From REEB85 sp018971455 (GTDB taxonomy: Bacteria > Pseudomonadota > Alphaproteobacteria > Acetobacterales > Acetobacteraceae), in assembly GCA_028871195.1 (NCBI GenBank), contig JAGWNT010000053.1, positions 1-27,755 on the forward strand: a stretch of DNA of 27,755 nt. Direction: 5' to 3'. This document shows positions 7,729-15,053 of the stretch, piece after piece. The position numbers and the translations under genes are program-made. Within the stretch, counting starts at the first letter, position 1. Each line of letters starts with the position of its first letter. The notes beneath the pieces are model-generated. The model did no database searches and had not been told where the DNA came from. It saw nothing but the letters and a program-made list of their open reading frames with translations.

Positions 7729-9511
7729 GGTGCCGGCCGTTCGCCCCGCCCCGTTCGGCCGCGGCGAGGCACTCGCCTGCTTCGCGGTGGCGGTGATGCT
7801 GCTGGTGCTGGAGGGGGTCGCCACCCTCCCAGCTGTCCTGGCCGGCGGGCTGATCAACCCCGACAGTTTCATGCGTCTGGATCGCCTGCTCGCGCGCCTG
7901 GCCGGCGGCGCGCCGCCCGATATCGTGCCGCGCGGAGCCTCCGGGCTCGGTGCGCCCATCACCTCCTGGTCGCATCTGCTCGACAGCCTGCTGCTGCTGA
8001 TCGCCGCTCCGTTGCGGCCGTTCATGGCCGAGCGGCCGGCCCTGCATGCGGCGGCGATCATCTTCGGCCCGCTCGGCGTCGGTTTGGTGGGTGCCGCCTG
8101 CGCCTGGGCGATGGCGCCGCTCGCCGAGAGGCGGTGGCGCTGGACGGCCGCCGCCCTGGCAGCCCTGGCCTCGCCGATCCTGTCCTACGGCCTGCCGGGG
8201 GTGATCCACCACCACGTGCTGCTGGCGTTCGTCGTGGTGATGCTGGCCGGCTCGGCGGCGCGGATCGTCATGGCCGAACCCCGGGCGGCGTGGCGCCTCG
8301 GCGGGATCGCCGCCTTCGGCATCTGGCTCAGTCCGGAAGCAATGCCGTTCGTGCTGATGGCGTTCGGCGGCATTGCACTGGGCTGGGTGCTGGCGGCACC
8401 CGGCGATCGCCTCGGTGCCGCCGCGGCAATCGCCGGCACGGTCTTCCTCGCCCTCACCGCGGCCGCCTTCGCGGTGGATCCGCCCACGGTCGGCCCGCCG
8501 TCGGCCGGCATCTGGGTGGCGCAGATCGACCGGATTTCGGTGATTTACGTGGTGCTCGCCGCCTTCATCGCGGCGATCGGCTGGAGCCTGTTCTGGCTCG
8601 ACCATGCCGCCCCGGCGCGGCGCACCATTCTCGGCGCGCTCCTGGCGATCGGCGGCATCGTCGCCTGGATGGCGCTGTTTCCGCGCGTGCTGCTGGGCCC
8701 CGCGGCCCTGATGCCGGCGGCGGAGGCGCGCGCCTTCTTCGGCCACATCAACGAGATGATGCCGGTGGACTCGCTGCCCAAGGCGGTGGCCTTCCTGCTC
8801 GATGGCGCGGTTGCCGAGATTCTACTGCTGTGGTTCGTCTGGCGCGGCGCCACGCTACGATTGTCGCTGCTTTGGGGCTATGCCTCGCTGTGCCTGGCGG
8901 TGATGCTGGTGCTCGGCCAGTCCCATGCGCGCTTCGCCACCTACGCCATCGCGATGGCGGCGGCCGCGCTGCCGGTGGCGCTCACCGAGGTGACGCGCCG
9001 GCTGGCGCCGATCTCGGCGGGCGCGGAGGCCGCCGGGCGGGTCGGGCTGCTCGCCGTGATGCTGCTGGCCAACCGGGCTGACGCCTTCGCGGCCATGCTT
9101 GCCGGCCAGCCGGCCGATGGCGACAAGGTCTGTCCGGTTGCCGGCCTCGCGCCGATGCTGGCGCCCTATGCCGGCCAGGTGGTGCTGAGCGACGTCAACG
9201 ATGTTCCCGAGCTGCTCTACCGCACCGGCGTGCTGACCGTGGGCTCGCTCTACCATTCCAATGTCGCCGCCTTCCTGCGGCTGCGCGCGGCCTGGCGCAC
9301 CCTGCCGGCGCCGCACGAGCCCGCCGCCGTGCGGGCGACGCGCGCCGCCTACATCCTGACCTGCGCGGGGGCCGCGCGATCGGGCCTCGTCGACGATCTG
9401 CCGCCCGACACGCTGGAGGACCGGCTGCACGAAGGCCGCCCCCCGCGCTGGCTCGTCGAGGTCGCGCGCGACGCCGCCTCGGGCAACGTGCTCTATCAGG
9501 TCCGCCCTTAG
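7700..9511 (+). CDS. Polytopic membrane protein, probable GT-C-fold glycosyltransferase
   Basis: 603 residues with about 11-12 hydrophobic segments in the first 450 residues and a soluble C-terminal part (about 455-603). The first non-cytoplasmic loop carries GGLINPDSFMRLDRLLARL, then GAPITSWSHLLDSLLLL. An acidic residue right after TM1 (Asp55) followed by a W-x-H before TM2 resembles GT-C enzymes such as STT3/PglB-like and ArnT-like transferases that use polyprenyl-linked sugars. I cannot name the donor or acceptor. The ATG overlaps the end of the dsbA-like gene by 29 bp; a GTG at 7730 is an alternative start. It ends 5 bp from the convergent hemA stop. Glycosylation of exported proteins would fit the neighbours. 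Confidence 0.6.
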   Translation: MPWQWRVPAEVPAVRPAPFGRGEALACFAVAVMLLVLEGVATLPAVLAGGLINPDSFMRLDRLLARLAGGAPPDIVPRGASGLGAPITSWSHLLDSLLLLIAAPLRPFMAERPALHAAAIIFGPLGVGLVGAACAWAMAPLAERRWRWTAAALAALASPILSYGLPGVIHHHVLLAFVVVMLAGSAARIVMAEPRAAWRLGGIAAFGIWLSPEAMPFVLMAFGGIALGWVLAAPGDRLGAAAAIAGTVFLALTAAAFAVDPPTVGPPSAGIWVAQIDRISVIYVVLAAFIAAIGWSLFWLDHAAPARRTILGALLAIGGIVAWMALFPRVLLGPAALMPAAEARAFFGHINEMMPVDSLPKAVAFLLDGAVAEILLLWFVWRGATLRLSLLWGYASLCLAVMLVLGQSHARFATYAIAMAAAALPVALTEVTRRLAPISAGAEAAGRVGLLAVMLLANRADAFAAMLAGQPADGDKVCPVAGLAPMLAPYAGQVVLSDVNDVPELLYRTGVLTVGSLYHSNVAAFLRLRAAWRTLPAPHEPAAVRATRAAYILTCAGAARSGLVDDLPPDTLEDRLHEGRPPRWLVEVARDAASGNVLYQVRP

Positions 9512-9516
9512 GCGCC

Positions 9517-10728
9517 CTACGCCGCCACCCTCAGATCGTGCGGCAGCACCGCGCGCAGGGCATTGATGAGGTCGGCCATCATCGCGTCGGTGTGCAGGGG
9601 CGTCGCGGTCAGGCGCAGCCGCTCCTGGCCGACCGGCACTGTCGGGTAGTTGATCGGCGTGGCGTAGATCGCGAACTCGTCGAGCAGCCGGCGGCTGACC
9701 TCCCGGCAGAGCGCAGCCTCGCCGACATGCACCGGCACGATGTGGCTGGCCGTAGGCAGGCGCGGCAGGCCGGCGGCATCAAGGGCCGATTTCAGCGCCC
9801 CGACCCGTTCGAACAGCGCCGCCCGCCGCCCGGCATCGGCGCGCACATGGCGCACGCTGGCCAGGGCCGCGGCAACCGTCGCCGGCGGGATGGAGGTGGT
9901 GAAGATGAAGCCCGCCGCCGTCGAGCGGATGAAGTCGATCAGCTCGGCATCGGCGGCGACGTAGCCGCCATGGCAGCCGAAGCCCTTGGCCAGCGTGCCC
10001 TCGATGACGTCGAGCCGGTGCGCCACCCCGTCGCGCTCGGACACGCCGCCCCCGGAGGGGCCGTAGAGGCCGACGGCGTGCACCTCGTCCAGATAGGTCA
10101 TGGCGCCATGGCGCTCGGCGAGGTCGCAGATCGCGCCGATCGGGGCGATATCGCCATCCATCGAATAGACGCTCTCGAAGGCGATGAGCTTCGGCGCCCC
10201 CGGCGGGGCGGCGGCGAGGCGGCGCTCCAGATCGGCCAGATCATTATGGGCGAAGATGTGCACCGTCGCCGGCACACCCTTTATCCCGGCGATCATCGAG
10301 GCGTGGTTCTTGGCGTCCGAGAAGACATGCCAGTCCGGCAGGCTGCGCAGAATGGTGGACAGCGTCGCCTGGTTGGAAACATAGCCGGAGGTGAAGAGCA
10401 GCGCGGCCTCCTTGCCGTGCAGAGAGGCAAGCTCACGCTCCAGCGCATCGTGCAGATGCGAGGTTCCGGCGATGTTGCGCGTACCCCCCGCGCCGGCGCC
10501 CATGCGCGAGGTGGCCTCGATCGACGCGGCGATGACCGCGGGATGGGCGCCCATGGCGAGATAATCATTCGACGACCAGACAGTTATGTCACGTAACTTT
10601 CCGTCGCGTTCCAGCGAGAACACCGGAAACCGGTCGGCCTGCTTGCGCAGCGGGGTGAACACCCGGTAGCGGCCCTGGCGGCGGATATCGGCGAGCGCGG
10701 TGCGGCAGGCGAGGCGGAACGGGTGCAT
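9517..10728 (-). CDS. hemA: 5-aminolevulinate synthase
   Basis: 403 residues, the usual length. It condenses glycine with succinyl-CoA to 5-aminolevulinate, the first step of the C4 tetrapyrrole pathway used by Alphaproteobacteria. Diagnostic blocks are WSSNDYLAMGAHP (51-63), GAGAGGTRNIAGTS (77-90), the DAKNHASMI block, SVYSMDGDIAP, YLDEVHAVGLYGP and the PLP-binding GTLAKGFGCHGGY with Lys248. The opening (FTPLRKQADRFPVFSLERDG) and GTRNIAGT distinguish it from KBL and BioF relatives. Two tandem copies of an AGGGAATCC-containing unit precede the ATG, and an FNR-type box lies 64 bp upstream of the start, suggesting oxygen-dependent control. The upstream EamA gene is on the same strand, but a 140-bp gap supports an independent promoter. 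Confidence 0.96.
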   Translation of the reverse strand: MHPFRLACRTALADIRRQGRYRVFTPLRKQADRFPVFSLERDGKLRDITVWSSNDYLAMGAHPAVIAASIEATSRMGAGAGGTRNIAGTSHLHDALERELASLHGKEAALLFTSGYVSNQATLSTILRSLPDWHVFSDAKNHASMIAGIKGVPATVHIFAHNDLADLERRLAAAPPGAPKLIAFESVYSMDGDIAPIGAICDLAERHGAMTYLDEVHAVGLYGPSGGGVSERDGVAHRLDVIEGTLAKGFGCHGGYVAADAELIDFIRSTAAGFIFTTSIPPATVAAALASVRHVRADAGRRAALFERVGALKSALDAAGLPRLPTASHIVPVHVGEAALCREVSRRLLDEFAIYATPINYPTVPVGQERLRLTATPLHTDAMMADLINALRAVLPHDLRVAA

Positions 10729-10754
10729 GGCGGATTCCCTGGGCGGATTCCCTG
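10729..10754. repeat. 13-bp tandem duplication carrying the hemA ribosome-binding site
   Basis: GGCGGATTCCCTG occurs twice head to tail (10729-10741 and 10742-10754), immediately upstream of the hemA start. On the - strand this reads CAGGGAATCCGCC twice and then ATG, so the purine-rich AGGG that could bind 16S rRNA is present in two copies, about 8 and 21 bases from the start codon. Confidence 0.85.
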
Positions 10755-10792
10755 GCGGCCACCGCGATTGCCCCGGATGTGGCCGTGGATCA

Positions 10793-10806
10793 CTGATCTC
10801 GATCAA
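10793..10806 (-). promoter_or_regulatory. FNR/FixK-type binding site upstream of hemA
   Basis: On the - strand the sequence is TTGATCGAGATCAG, matching the FNR consensus TTGAT-N4-ATCAA at 9 of 10 defined positions. Its centre is about 71 bases upstream of the hemA ATG, so a start of transcription some 30 bases before the ATG would put it at about -41.5, the usual class II activator position. Control of hemA by FNR-type regulators (for example FnrL) is known in photosynthetic Alphaproteobacteria. No clear -10 hexamer is visible. Confidence 0.7.
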
Positions 10807-10825
10807 ACGCCCCGATGGCAAAACA

Positions 10826-10854
10826 TGGGCACGAGGAAGGGTGGGCACGAGGAA
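10826..10854. repeat. Pair of 13-bp direct repeats upstream of the hemA FNR box
   Basis: TGGGCACGAGGAA occurs at 10826-10838 and 10842-10854 with a 3-bp spacer, giving a 16-bp period. It lies between the EamA stop and the FNR-type box, about 20 bp upstream of the box in the direction of hemA transcription. It could be a pair of activator half-sites or the trace of a small duplication. Confidence 0.6.
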
Positions 10855-10868
10855 ACTCAGATAGGCGC

Positions 10869-11765
10869 CTAGCCTCGCGATGCCAAGGCGACGCCCCCCA
10901 CCGTCATCGCAAGAGCCAGCAGCTGGCGCAAGCCCAATGGCTCGCCAAGGGCGAAGCCCGCGCTGAACACGCCGACCACCGGCACCAGCAGCATGCCGGT
11001 GGCGGCCGAGGAGGCGGGCAGCAGCTTGAGCGCGCGGAACCAGGCGAGGTAGGCCACGCAAAGGGCGACGGCCGAGACATAGGCGAGCCCGACCCACCCG
11101 GCGGCGGAGACCCGGCTGGTGTCCCAGCGTTCGAAGATCGTGGCGGCGGCGGCGAGCGGCAGGGAGCCGAGGCCGATCTGCCAGGTGACGGCCGCCGCGG
11201 GGGGCATGGCCAGCGGCCAGCGCTTGGCCAGCACGGCGCCGAGGGCGAAGAGCCAGGCCGTGCCGAGGATGAAGATCACGCCCGGCAGCTTGGCGAGCAG
11301 TGCGGCCGGCGGCGCGCTCAGCAATTGGCCGGCGAGCAGCACGGCAACGCCCGCCAGCCCGCAGGCAAGGCCGGCCAGCTTCACCCAGCCGAGGCGCTCG
11401 CCGAGGATCGGCCAGGCCAGCAGCGCCGCCCAGATCGGCATGGTGTAGGCCAGGATCGCCGCCTCCGAGGCGGAGAGCCAGAGCAGCGCCAACGTCGCCA
11501 GCCCCATCCAGGAGGTGATGTTGAGCAGGGCGGCCAGCACCAGGCGCGGGAACTGCCCGCGCGGCGGCCACAGGCGCTCGCCGCGGAGCAGCGCCACCGG
11601 CAGCATCAGCAGCACTCCGCCCACGCCCGAAAGGGCGCGGAACAGGAAGGGCGGCCATTCGCCGAGGACGAATTTCAGCACCGGCCAGTTCAATCCCCAG
11701 GCCACCGCCGTGATCAGCACCATGGAAAAGCCGATCAGGCGGCTGCGCGACGCCTCAGCGGACAA
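10869..11765 (-). CDS. EamA/DMT-family transporter
   Basis: About 298 residues with ten predicted membrane helices arranged as two EamA repeats. Repeat 1 starts LIGFSMVLITAVAWGLNWPV and ends GWVKLAGLACGLAGVAVLL. Repeat 2 covers GVIFILGTAWLFALGAVLAK to LRQLLALAMTVGGVALA. These drug/metabolite transporters move small metabolites such as amino acids or sugars across the inner membrane; the substrate is not readable. Start choice is uncertain. The first ATG (11723) would cut into helix 1, so I prefer TTG at 11765, which has an AGGTCCGGG upstream and overlaps the preceding lipoprotein stop by 11 bp. Confidence 0.85.
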   Translation of the reverse strand: MSAEASRSRLIGFSMVLITAVAWGLNWPVLKFVLGEWPPFLFRALSGVGGVLLMLPVALLRGERLWPPRGQFPRLVLAALLNITSWMGLATLALLWLSASEAAILAYTMPIWAALLAWPILGERLGWVKLAGLACGLAGVAVLLAGQLLSAPPAALLAKLPGVIFILGTAWLFALGAVLAKRWPLAMPPAAAVTWQIGLGSLPLAAAATIFERWDTSRVSAAGWVGLAYVSAVALCVAYLAWFRALKLLPASSAATGMLLVPVVGVFSAGFALGEPLGLRQLLALAMTVGGVALASRG

Positions 11766-12255
11766 AGACCCGGACCTCGCGCGCCGGCGAGCCGGGATCG
11801 GCCACCAGGCCGAGATGCACCCGCGCCGGGTCCACCCCGTCATAGGCCAGCGCGGTGGCAACGCTCTGCGCATCGATGCCGCCCTGGCGGATGGCGCGCT
11901 GCTGGACATCCGCCGCCGCGGCAGTCGGAACCGGGGTCAACACCTCGAAGGCGGCGGCGGGGCTGCGCGCCAGGACCGGCCCCAGGGCCTCGGCGAGGGC
12001 GGGGCGGAAATCCTGGCCGTCCATGCGCAGCGTCACCAGCGGGCTGGCGGGCAGGGGGGCCGTGACCTTTGTCGGCGCCTGCGGGCGGCCCTCGAATGTC
12101 TGCTGGTCGATCAACGCCCAGCGCGGGATCTTCAGCGGCGACGCGCAGCCGGCCAGGGCCAGGGTGGCGAGAAGCAGGGTGACCCGCGGCGCGGGAGACG
12201 GCAGCGGGGGAGACGGCAGCGGGCGCGCGCGGCGCAGGGCGGGCGGGCGGGTCAG
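11755..12255 (-). CDS. Small hypothetical lipoprotein (probable CTG start)
   Basis: About 166 residues. A Pro/Arg-rich N-terminus is followed by VTLLLATLALAGCASP, a clear lipobox (LAGC), so it is a periplasm-facing lipoprotein. The mature part ends with an alternating strand-helix-strand pattern (AALAYDGVDPARVHLGLVAD, then AREVRVFVR) that recalls small OmpA-like or GspD-type modules, though I do not recognise a family. No ATG, GTG or TTG exists in this frame between the lipobox and the upstream gene. The only sensible start is CTG at 12255-12253, overlapping the aldolase stop as CTGA. The n-region contains a 15-bp tandem duplication. It is coupled to the aldolase upstream and to the transporter downstream. 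Confidence 0.65.
   Translation of the reverse strand: MTRPPALRRARPLPSPPLPSPAPRVTLLLATLALAGCASPLKIPRWALIDQQTFEGRPQAPTKVTAPLPASPLVTLRMDGQDFRPALAEALGPVLARSPAAAFEVLTPVPTAAAADVQQRAIRQGGIDAQSVATALAYDGVDPARVHLGLVADPGSPAREVRVFVR
12194..12223. repeat. 15-bp tandem duplication in the lipoprotein signal region
   Basis: GGAGACGGCAGCGGG occurs twice in perfect tandem (12194-12208 and 12209-12223). It is in frame and adds one extra PLPSP unit to the n-region of the lipoprotein signal sequence. Units that are multiples of three like this can vary between strains by slippage. Confidence 0.8.
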
Positions 12256-13022
12256 CGCCGGTACTCCGGCGAGTCGCGGTCGAGTTGCCGCTTGAGGCTC
12301 TCGAGGTGCAGCCGCGCGCTCTCGCGGTTGCCGGCATTGTCGCCGCCGCGCATCTGCGCGTAGGTCCGTGCCGCGACTGCCGCCGGCACCGGGCGCAGTG
12401 CCCGCCCGGTGGACAGGGCGAGCCGCTCGGCCTCGCAGGCGCGCTCCAGGTAATAGAGATCGTCCCACGCCTCGGCGATGGTCGCGCCGACCACCATGAT
12501 GCCATGGTTCTTCATGAATACCACGTCGGCATCGCCCAGCGTGGCGGCGATCCGGTCGCCCTCGGCCTCGTCGAGCGCCAGGCCGTTGTAATCCTCGTCC
12601 ACCAGCGTCCGGCCGTAGAATTTCAGGGAGGATTGGATCGACCAGGACAGCGGCGGCCCGTCCAGCATGGCCAGTGCGGTGGCGTTGGGCATGTGGGTGT
12701 GGAAGGCGGCGCGCGCGCGCGGCGCCTTCAGGTGCAGGCGGGCATGGATGAAGAAGGCGGTGTCCTCGGGCACGCCCGCGCCCTCGACGACGTGGCCCTC
12801 GAAATCGCAGATCAGCAGCCGGCTCGCGGTGATCTCGTCGAACGCCCAGCCATAGGGATTGACCACGAACAGGTCATCGCGCCCGGGCACCATGGCCGAG
12901 AGATGGTTGCAGATGCCCTCGTGCAGACCCAGGCGGGCGGCGCCGCGGAAACAGGCGGCGAGATCGACCCGAATCTGCCACAGGGCATCGCGGTCGATCG
13001 TGGCAAGGCGGGGGTCGGTCAT
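12252..13022 (-). CDS. Class II aldolase/adducin-family protein
   Basis: 256 residues. The class II aldolase fold is recognisable from GLHEGICNHLSAMVP (substrate/phosphate loop), FVVNPYGWAFDEITAS, then AAFHTHMPNATALAML with the paired His metal ligands and MKNHGIMVVGATIAEAWDDLYYLERA with the third His. The family binds Zn or Fe and performs retro-aldol cleavage or decarboxylation of small sugar-phosphate or hydroxy-acid substrates; many members near amidohydrolases and transporters are uncharacterised. The ATG at 13022 gives the expected length. The stop overlaps the lipoprotein start. Divergent from the M20 amidohydrolase with 78 bp between them, so the two may share control. Confidence 0.88.
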   Translation of the reverse strand: MTDPRLATIDRDALWQIRVDLAACFRGAARLGLHEGICNHLSAMVPGRDDLFVVNPYGWAFDEITASRLLICDFEGHVVEGAGVPEDTAFFIHARLHLKAPRARAAFHTHMPNATALAMLDGPPLSWSIQSSLKFYGRTLVDEDYNGLALDEAEGDRIAATLGDADVVFMKNHGIMVVGATIAEAWDDLYYLERACEAERLALSTGRALRPVPAAVAARTYAQMRGGDNAGNRESARLHLESLKRQLDRDSPEYRR

Positions 13023-13100
13023 GATGGCGGCTCCTCGGCGCGGCAAAACTTGCAGGAACGCCGGGGCTGGGCAAGATGGCGGCGCAGCGAAAGGACGGAA

Positions 13101-14348
13101 ATGAGCGCGCAGACCAACCAGACGATCGACGGCGCCCGGCTGTGGGACAGCCTGATGGACATGGCGCGCTTCGGCGCCACCCCGAAGGGGGGCGTGCGGC
13201 GTCTGACCCTGACCGATATCGACCGCCAGGGCCGCGGCCATTTCGCGGCCCTGTGCGAGGCGGCCGGGCTCAGCCTGCGGGTGGACGCCATCGGCAACAT
13301 GTTCGCCCGCCGCGAGGGGCGTGATCCGTCGCGCCTTCCGGTGTTGATGGGCAGCCACCTCGACAGCCAGCCCTCGGGCGGGAAATTCGACGGCGCGCTC
13401 GGCGTCATCGCCGGGCTCGAAGTGATGCGCAGCCTGAACGATCTCGGCATCACCACCGAGGCGCCGATCGAGCTGGTGAACTGGACCGATGAGGAAGGCA
13501 GCCGCTTCGGCCACAGCCTCATGGGCTCGGGCGTCTGGGCCGGGGTTTATCCGCTCGAAAAGGTCTATTCGCTGGCCGACCTCGATGGGGTCACGGTGAA
13601 ATCGGCGCTCGAGGATATCGGCTATGCCGGGCCCGAGCGCGCCCAGGCCTTTCCGGCCGATGCCTATTTCGAGCTGCATATCGAGCAGGGGCCGATCCTC
13701 GAGCGCGAGGGCAAGGCGATCGGCATCGTCACCGGCGCGCAGGCCCAGGTGTGGTACGACGCGGTGTGCATCGGGCAGGACTCGCATGCCGGCACCACCC
13801 CGCCCTCGGCACGGCGCGATGCGCTCGTCTGCGCGGCGCGCATCATCGACCTGGTGGACCGGCTGATGCGCGCGCGCGGCGAGGATGGGCGCGGCACCGT
13901 GGGCCAGCTTCAGGTGCTGCCCAACAGCCGCAACGTCATCCCGGGCGAGGTTCGTTTCTCGGTGGAGTTCCGTCATCCGAGCGGGGCGGAGATCGATCGC
14001 CTAGCGGCGGAGTTCGCCCCTGCGGCCGGAGCGATCGCGGCGTCCTGCGGCGTGCGGCTCGATCTGACCGAGCTGTTCCGCATTCCCATGCAGCCTTTCG
14101 ATGCGGGCTGCGTGGCGCTGGTGCGCGCGGCGGCCGCGCGCCATGGGCTGACGGCGCGCGACATCGTCTCCGGCGCCGGGCATGACGCGGTGTATGTCGC
14201 GCGCCACGTGCCTACGGCGATGATTTTCACCCCGTGCAAGGACGGGCTGAGCCACAACGAGGCCGAGAGCATCGAGCCCGAGGAGGCGCGGGCCGGCTGC
14301 CAGGTGCTTTTCGATGCGGTGGTGGCGCGCGCCAACCGCGCGCTGTGA
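13101..14348 (+). CDS. M20-family Zn-dependent amidohydrolase (allantoate amidohydrolase / N-carbamoyl-L-amino acid hydrolase type)
   Basis: 415 residues, the normal size for the AllC/HyuC/beta-ureidopropionase group. Metal and catalytic motifs are all present: GSHLDSQPSGGKFDGALGV (His and bridging Asp), NWTDEEGSRFG (catalytic Glu and metal Glu), ELHIEQGPILE (metal His), DSHAGTTPPSARRDAL (dimerisation-lid region), LPNSRNVIPGEVRFSVEFRH, GAGHDAVYVA and LSHNEAESI (last metal His). These enzymes hydrolyse N-carbamoyl amino acids, allantoate or ureidopropionate. Which substrate applies is not decidable by eye, and no hydantoinase or allantoinase is adjacent. AAGGACGGAA is a good ribosome-binding site. 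The gene ends at the strong hairpin 14354-14381. Confidence 0.9.
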   Translation: MSAQTNQTIDGARLWDSLMDMARFGATPKGGVRRLTLTDIDRQGRGHFAALCEAAGLSLRVDAIGNMFARREGRDPSRLPVLMGSHLDSQPSGGKFDGALGVIAGLEVMRSLNDLGITTEAPIELVNWTDEEGSRFGHSLMGSGVWAGVYPLEKVYSLADLDGVTVKSALEDIGYAGPERAQAFPADAYFELHIEQGPILEREGKAIGIVTGAQAQVWYDAVCIGQDSHAGTTPPSARRDALVCAARIIDLVDRLMRARGEDGRGTVGQLQVLPNSRNVIPGEVRFSVEFRHPSGAEIDRLAAEFAPAAGAIAASCGVRLDLTELFRIPMQPFDAGCVALVRAAAARHGLTARDIVSGAGHDAVYVARHVPTAMIFTPCKDGLSHNEAESIEPEEARAGCQVLFDAVVARANRAL

Positions 14349-14353
14349 TCAGC

Positions 14354-14381
14354 GCCCCCTGGCCGGTGACGGCCAGGGGGC
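14354..14381. terminator. Strong bidirectional hairpin between convergent genes
   Basis: GCCCCCTGGCC (14354-14364), loop GGTGAC, GGCCAGGGGGC (14371-14381): a perfect 11-bp, GC-rich stem starting five bases after the M20 stop and six bases before the stop of the convergent alpha/beta hydrolase. No T-run follows, which is common for terminators in very GC-rich genomes. Confidence 0.75.
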
Positions 14382-14387
14382 AGTGCG

Positions 14388-15053
14388 TCAGTCGGCGGCG
14401 AGCGCCATCGTCTTGCGGGCCATAGTCTTCTTCACATGGTCCTCGACGGCGTCTGAGACCTGCTCGGCGTGGCTGGCGAAGACGTGGTCGGCACCCGGGA
14501 AGATGCGGTAATCGACCTGCACGTTCTTCTGCGTGTTGAGCTTGTCCACCAGCTTGCGGACGGCCGGCTCGGGCACCAGCTCATCGGAGTCGCCGTGCAG
14601 CATCAGCCCGCCGCAGGGGCAGGGGGCAAGGAAGCCGAAATCATAGTGGTTGGCCGGCGGCGCCACGCTGACCCAGCCGGAAATCTCCGGCCGGCGCATC
14701 AGCAGCTGCATGCCGACGAACGCGCCGAACGAATAGCCGGCAATCCACAGCCCGCCGGAGCTCGGGTTCACCGCCTGCATCCAGTCCAGCGCGCCGGCGG
14801 CATCGCTGATCTCGCCGATGCCGCCATCGTAGCGGCCCTGGCTGCGGCCGACGCCGCGGAAATTGAAGCGCATGACCGAGAAGCCAAGCTTCTGAAATGA
14901 CTGGTACATCGCATAGGCGATGCGGTTGTTCATGGTCCCGCCATGCAGCGGATGCGGGTGCAGGATCAGCGCGAGCGGAGCGCCGGTCTCCTTGGAGTGG
15001 TGGTATCGCCCCTCAAGCCGGCCGTCCGGGCCGGCAAACATGACCTCAGGCAT
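14388..15053 (-). CDS. Alpha/beta-fold hydrolase (COG2945-like)
   Basis: 221 residues. Canonical features are the oxyanion-region LILHPHPLHGGTMNN, the FRGVGRSQGRYDGG segment, the nucleophile elbow GYSFGAFVG with its Ser, the acid strand LMLHGDSDELVPE with Asp, and PGADHVFASH with the catalytic His. The HPHPLHGGTM block is characteristic of the COG2945 group of small bacterial esterase-like proteins, whose physiological substrate is unknown. The inner ATG at 15053 (MPEVMFAGPDG) is preferred over a longer reading that would add 29 low-complexity residues. It is convergent with the amidohydrolase gene and divergent from the cysE operon. Confidence 0.88.
   Translation of the reverse strand: MPEVMFAGPDGRLEGRYHHSKETGAPLALILHPHPLHGGTMNNRIAYAMYQSFQKLGFSVMRFNFRGVGRSQGRYDGGIGEISDAAGALDWMQAVNPSSGGLWIAGYSFGAFVGMQLLMRRPEISGWVSVAPPANHYDFGFLAPCPCGGLMLHGDSDELVPEPAVRKLVDKLNTQKNVQVDYRIFPGADHVFASHAEQVSDAVEDHVKKTMARKTMALAAD

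Noticed and set aside
9538..10596. 352-codon + strand open frame antisense to hemA
   Set aside because: hemA on the other strand has every ALAS motif. This frame has none and is His/Arg/Gly rich.
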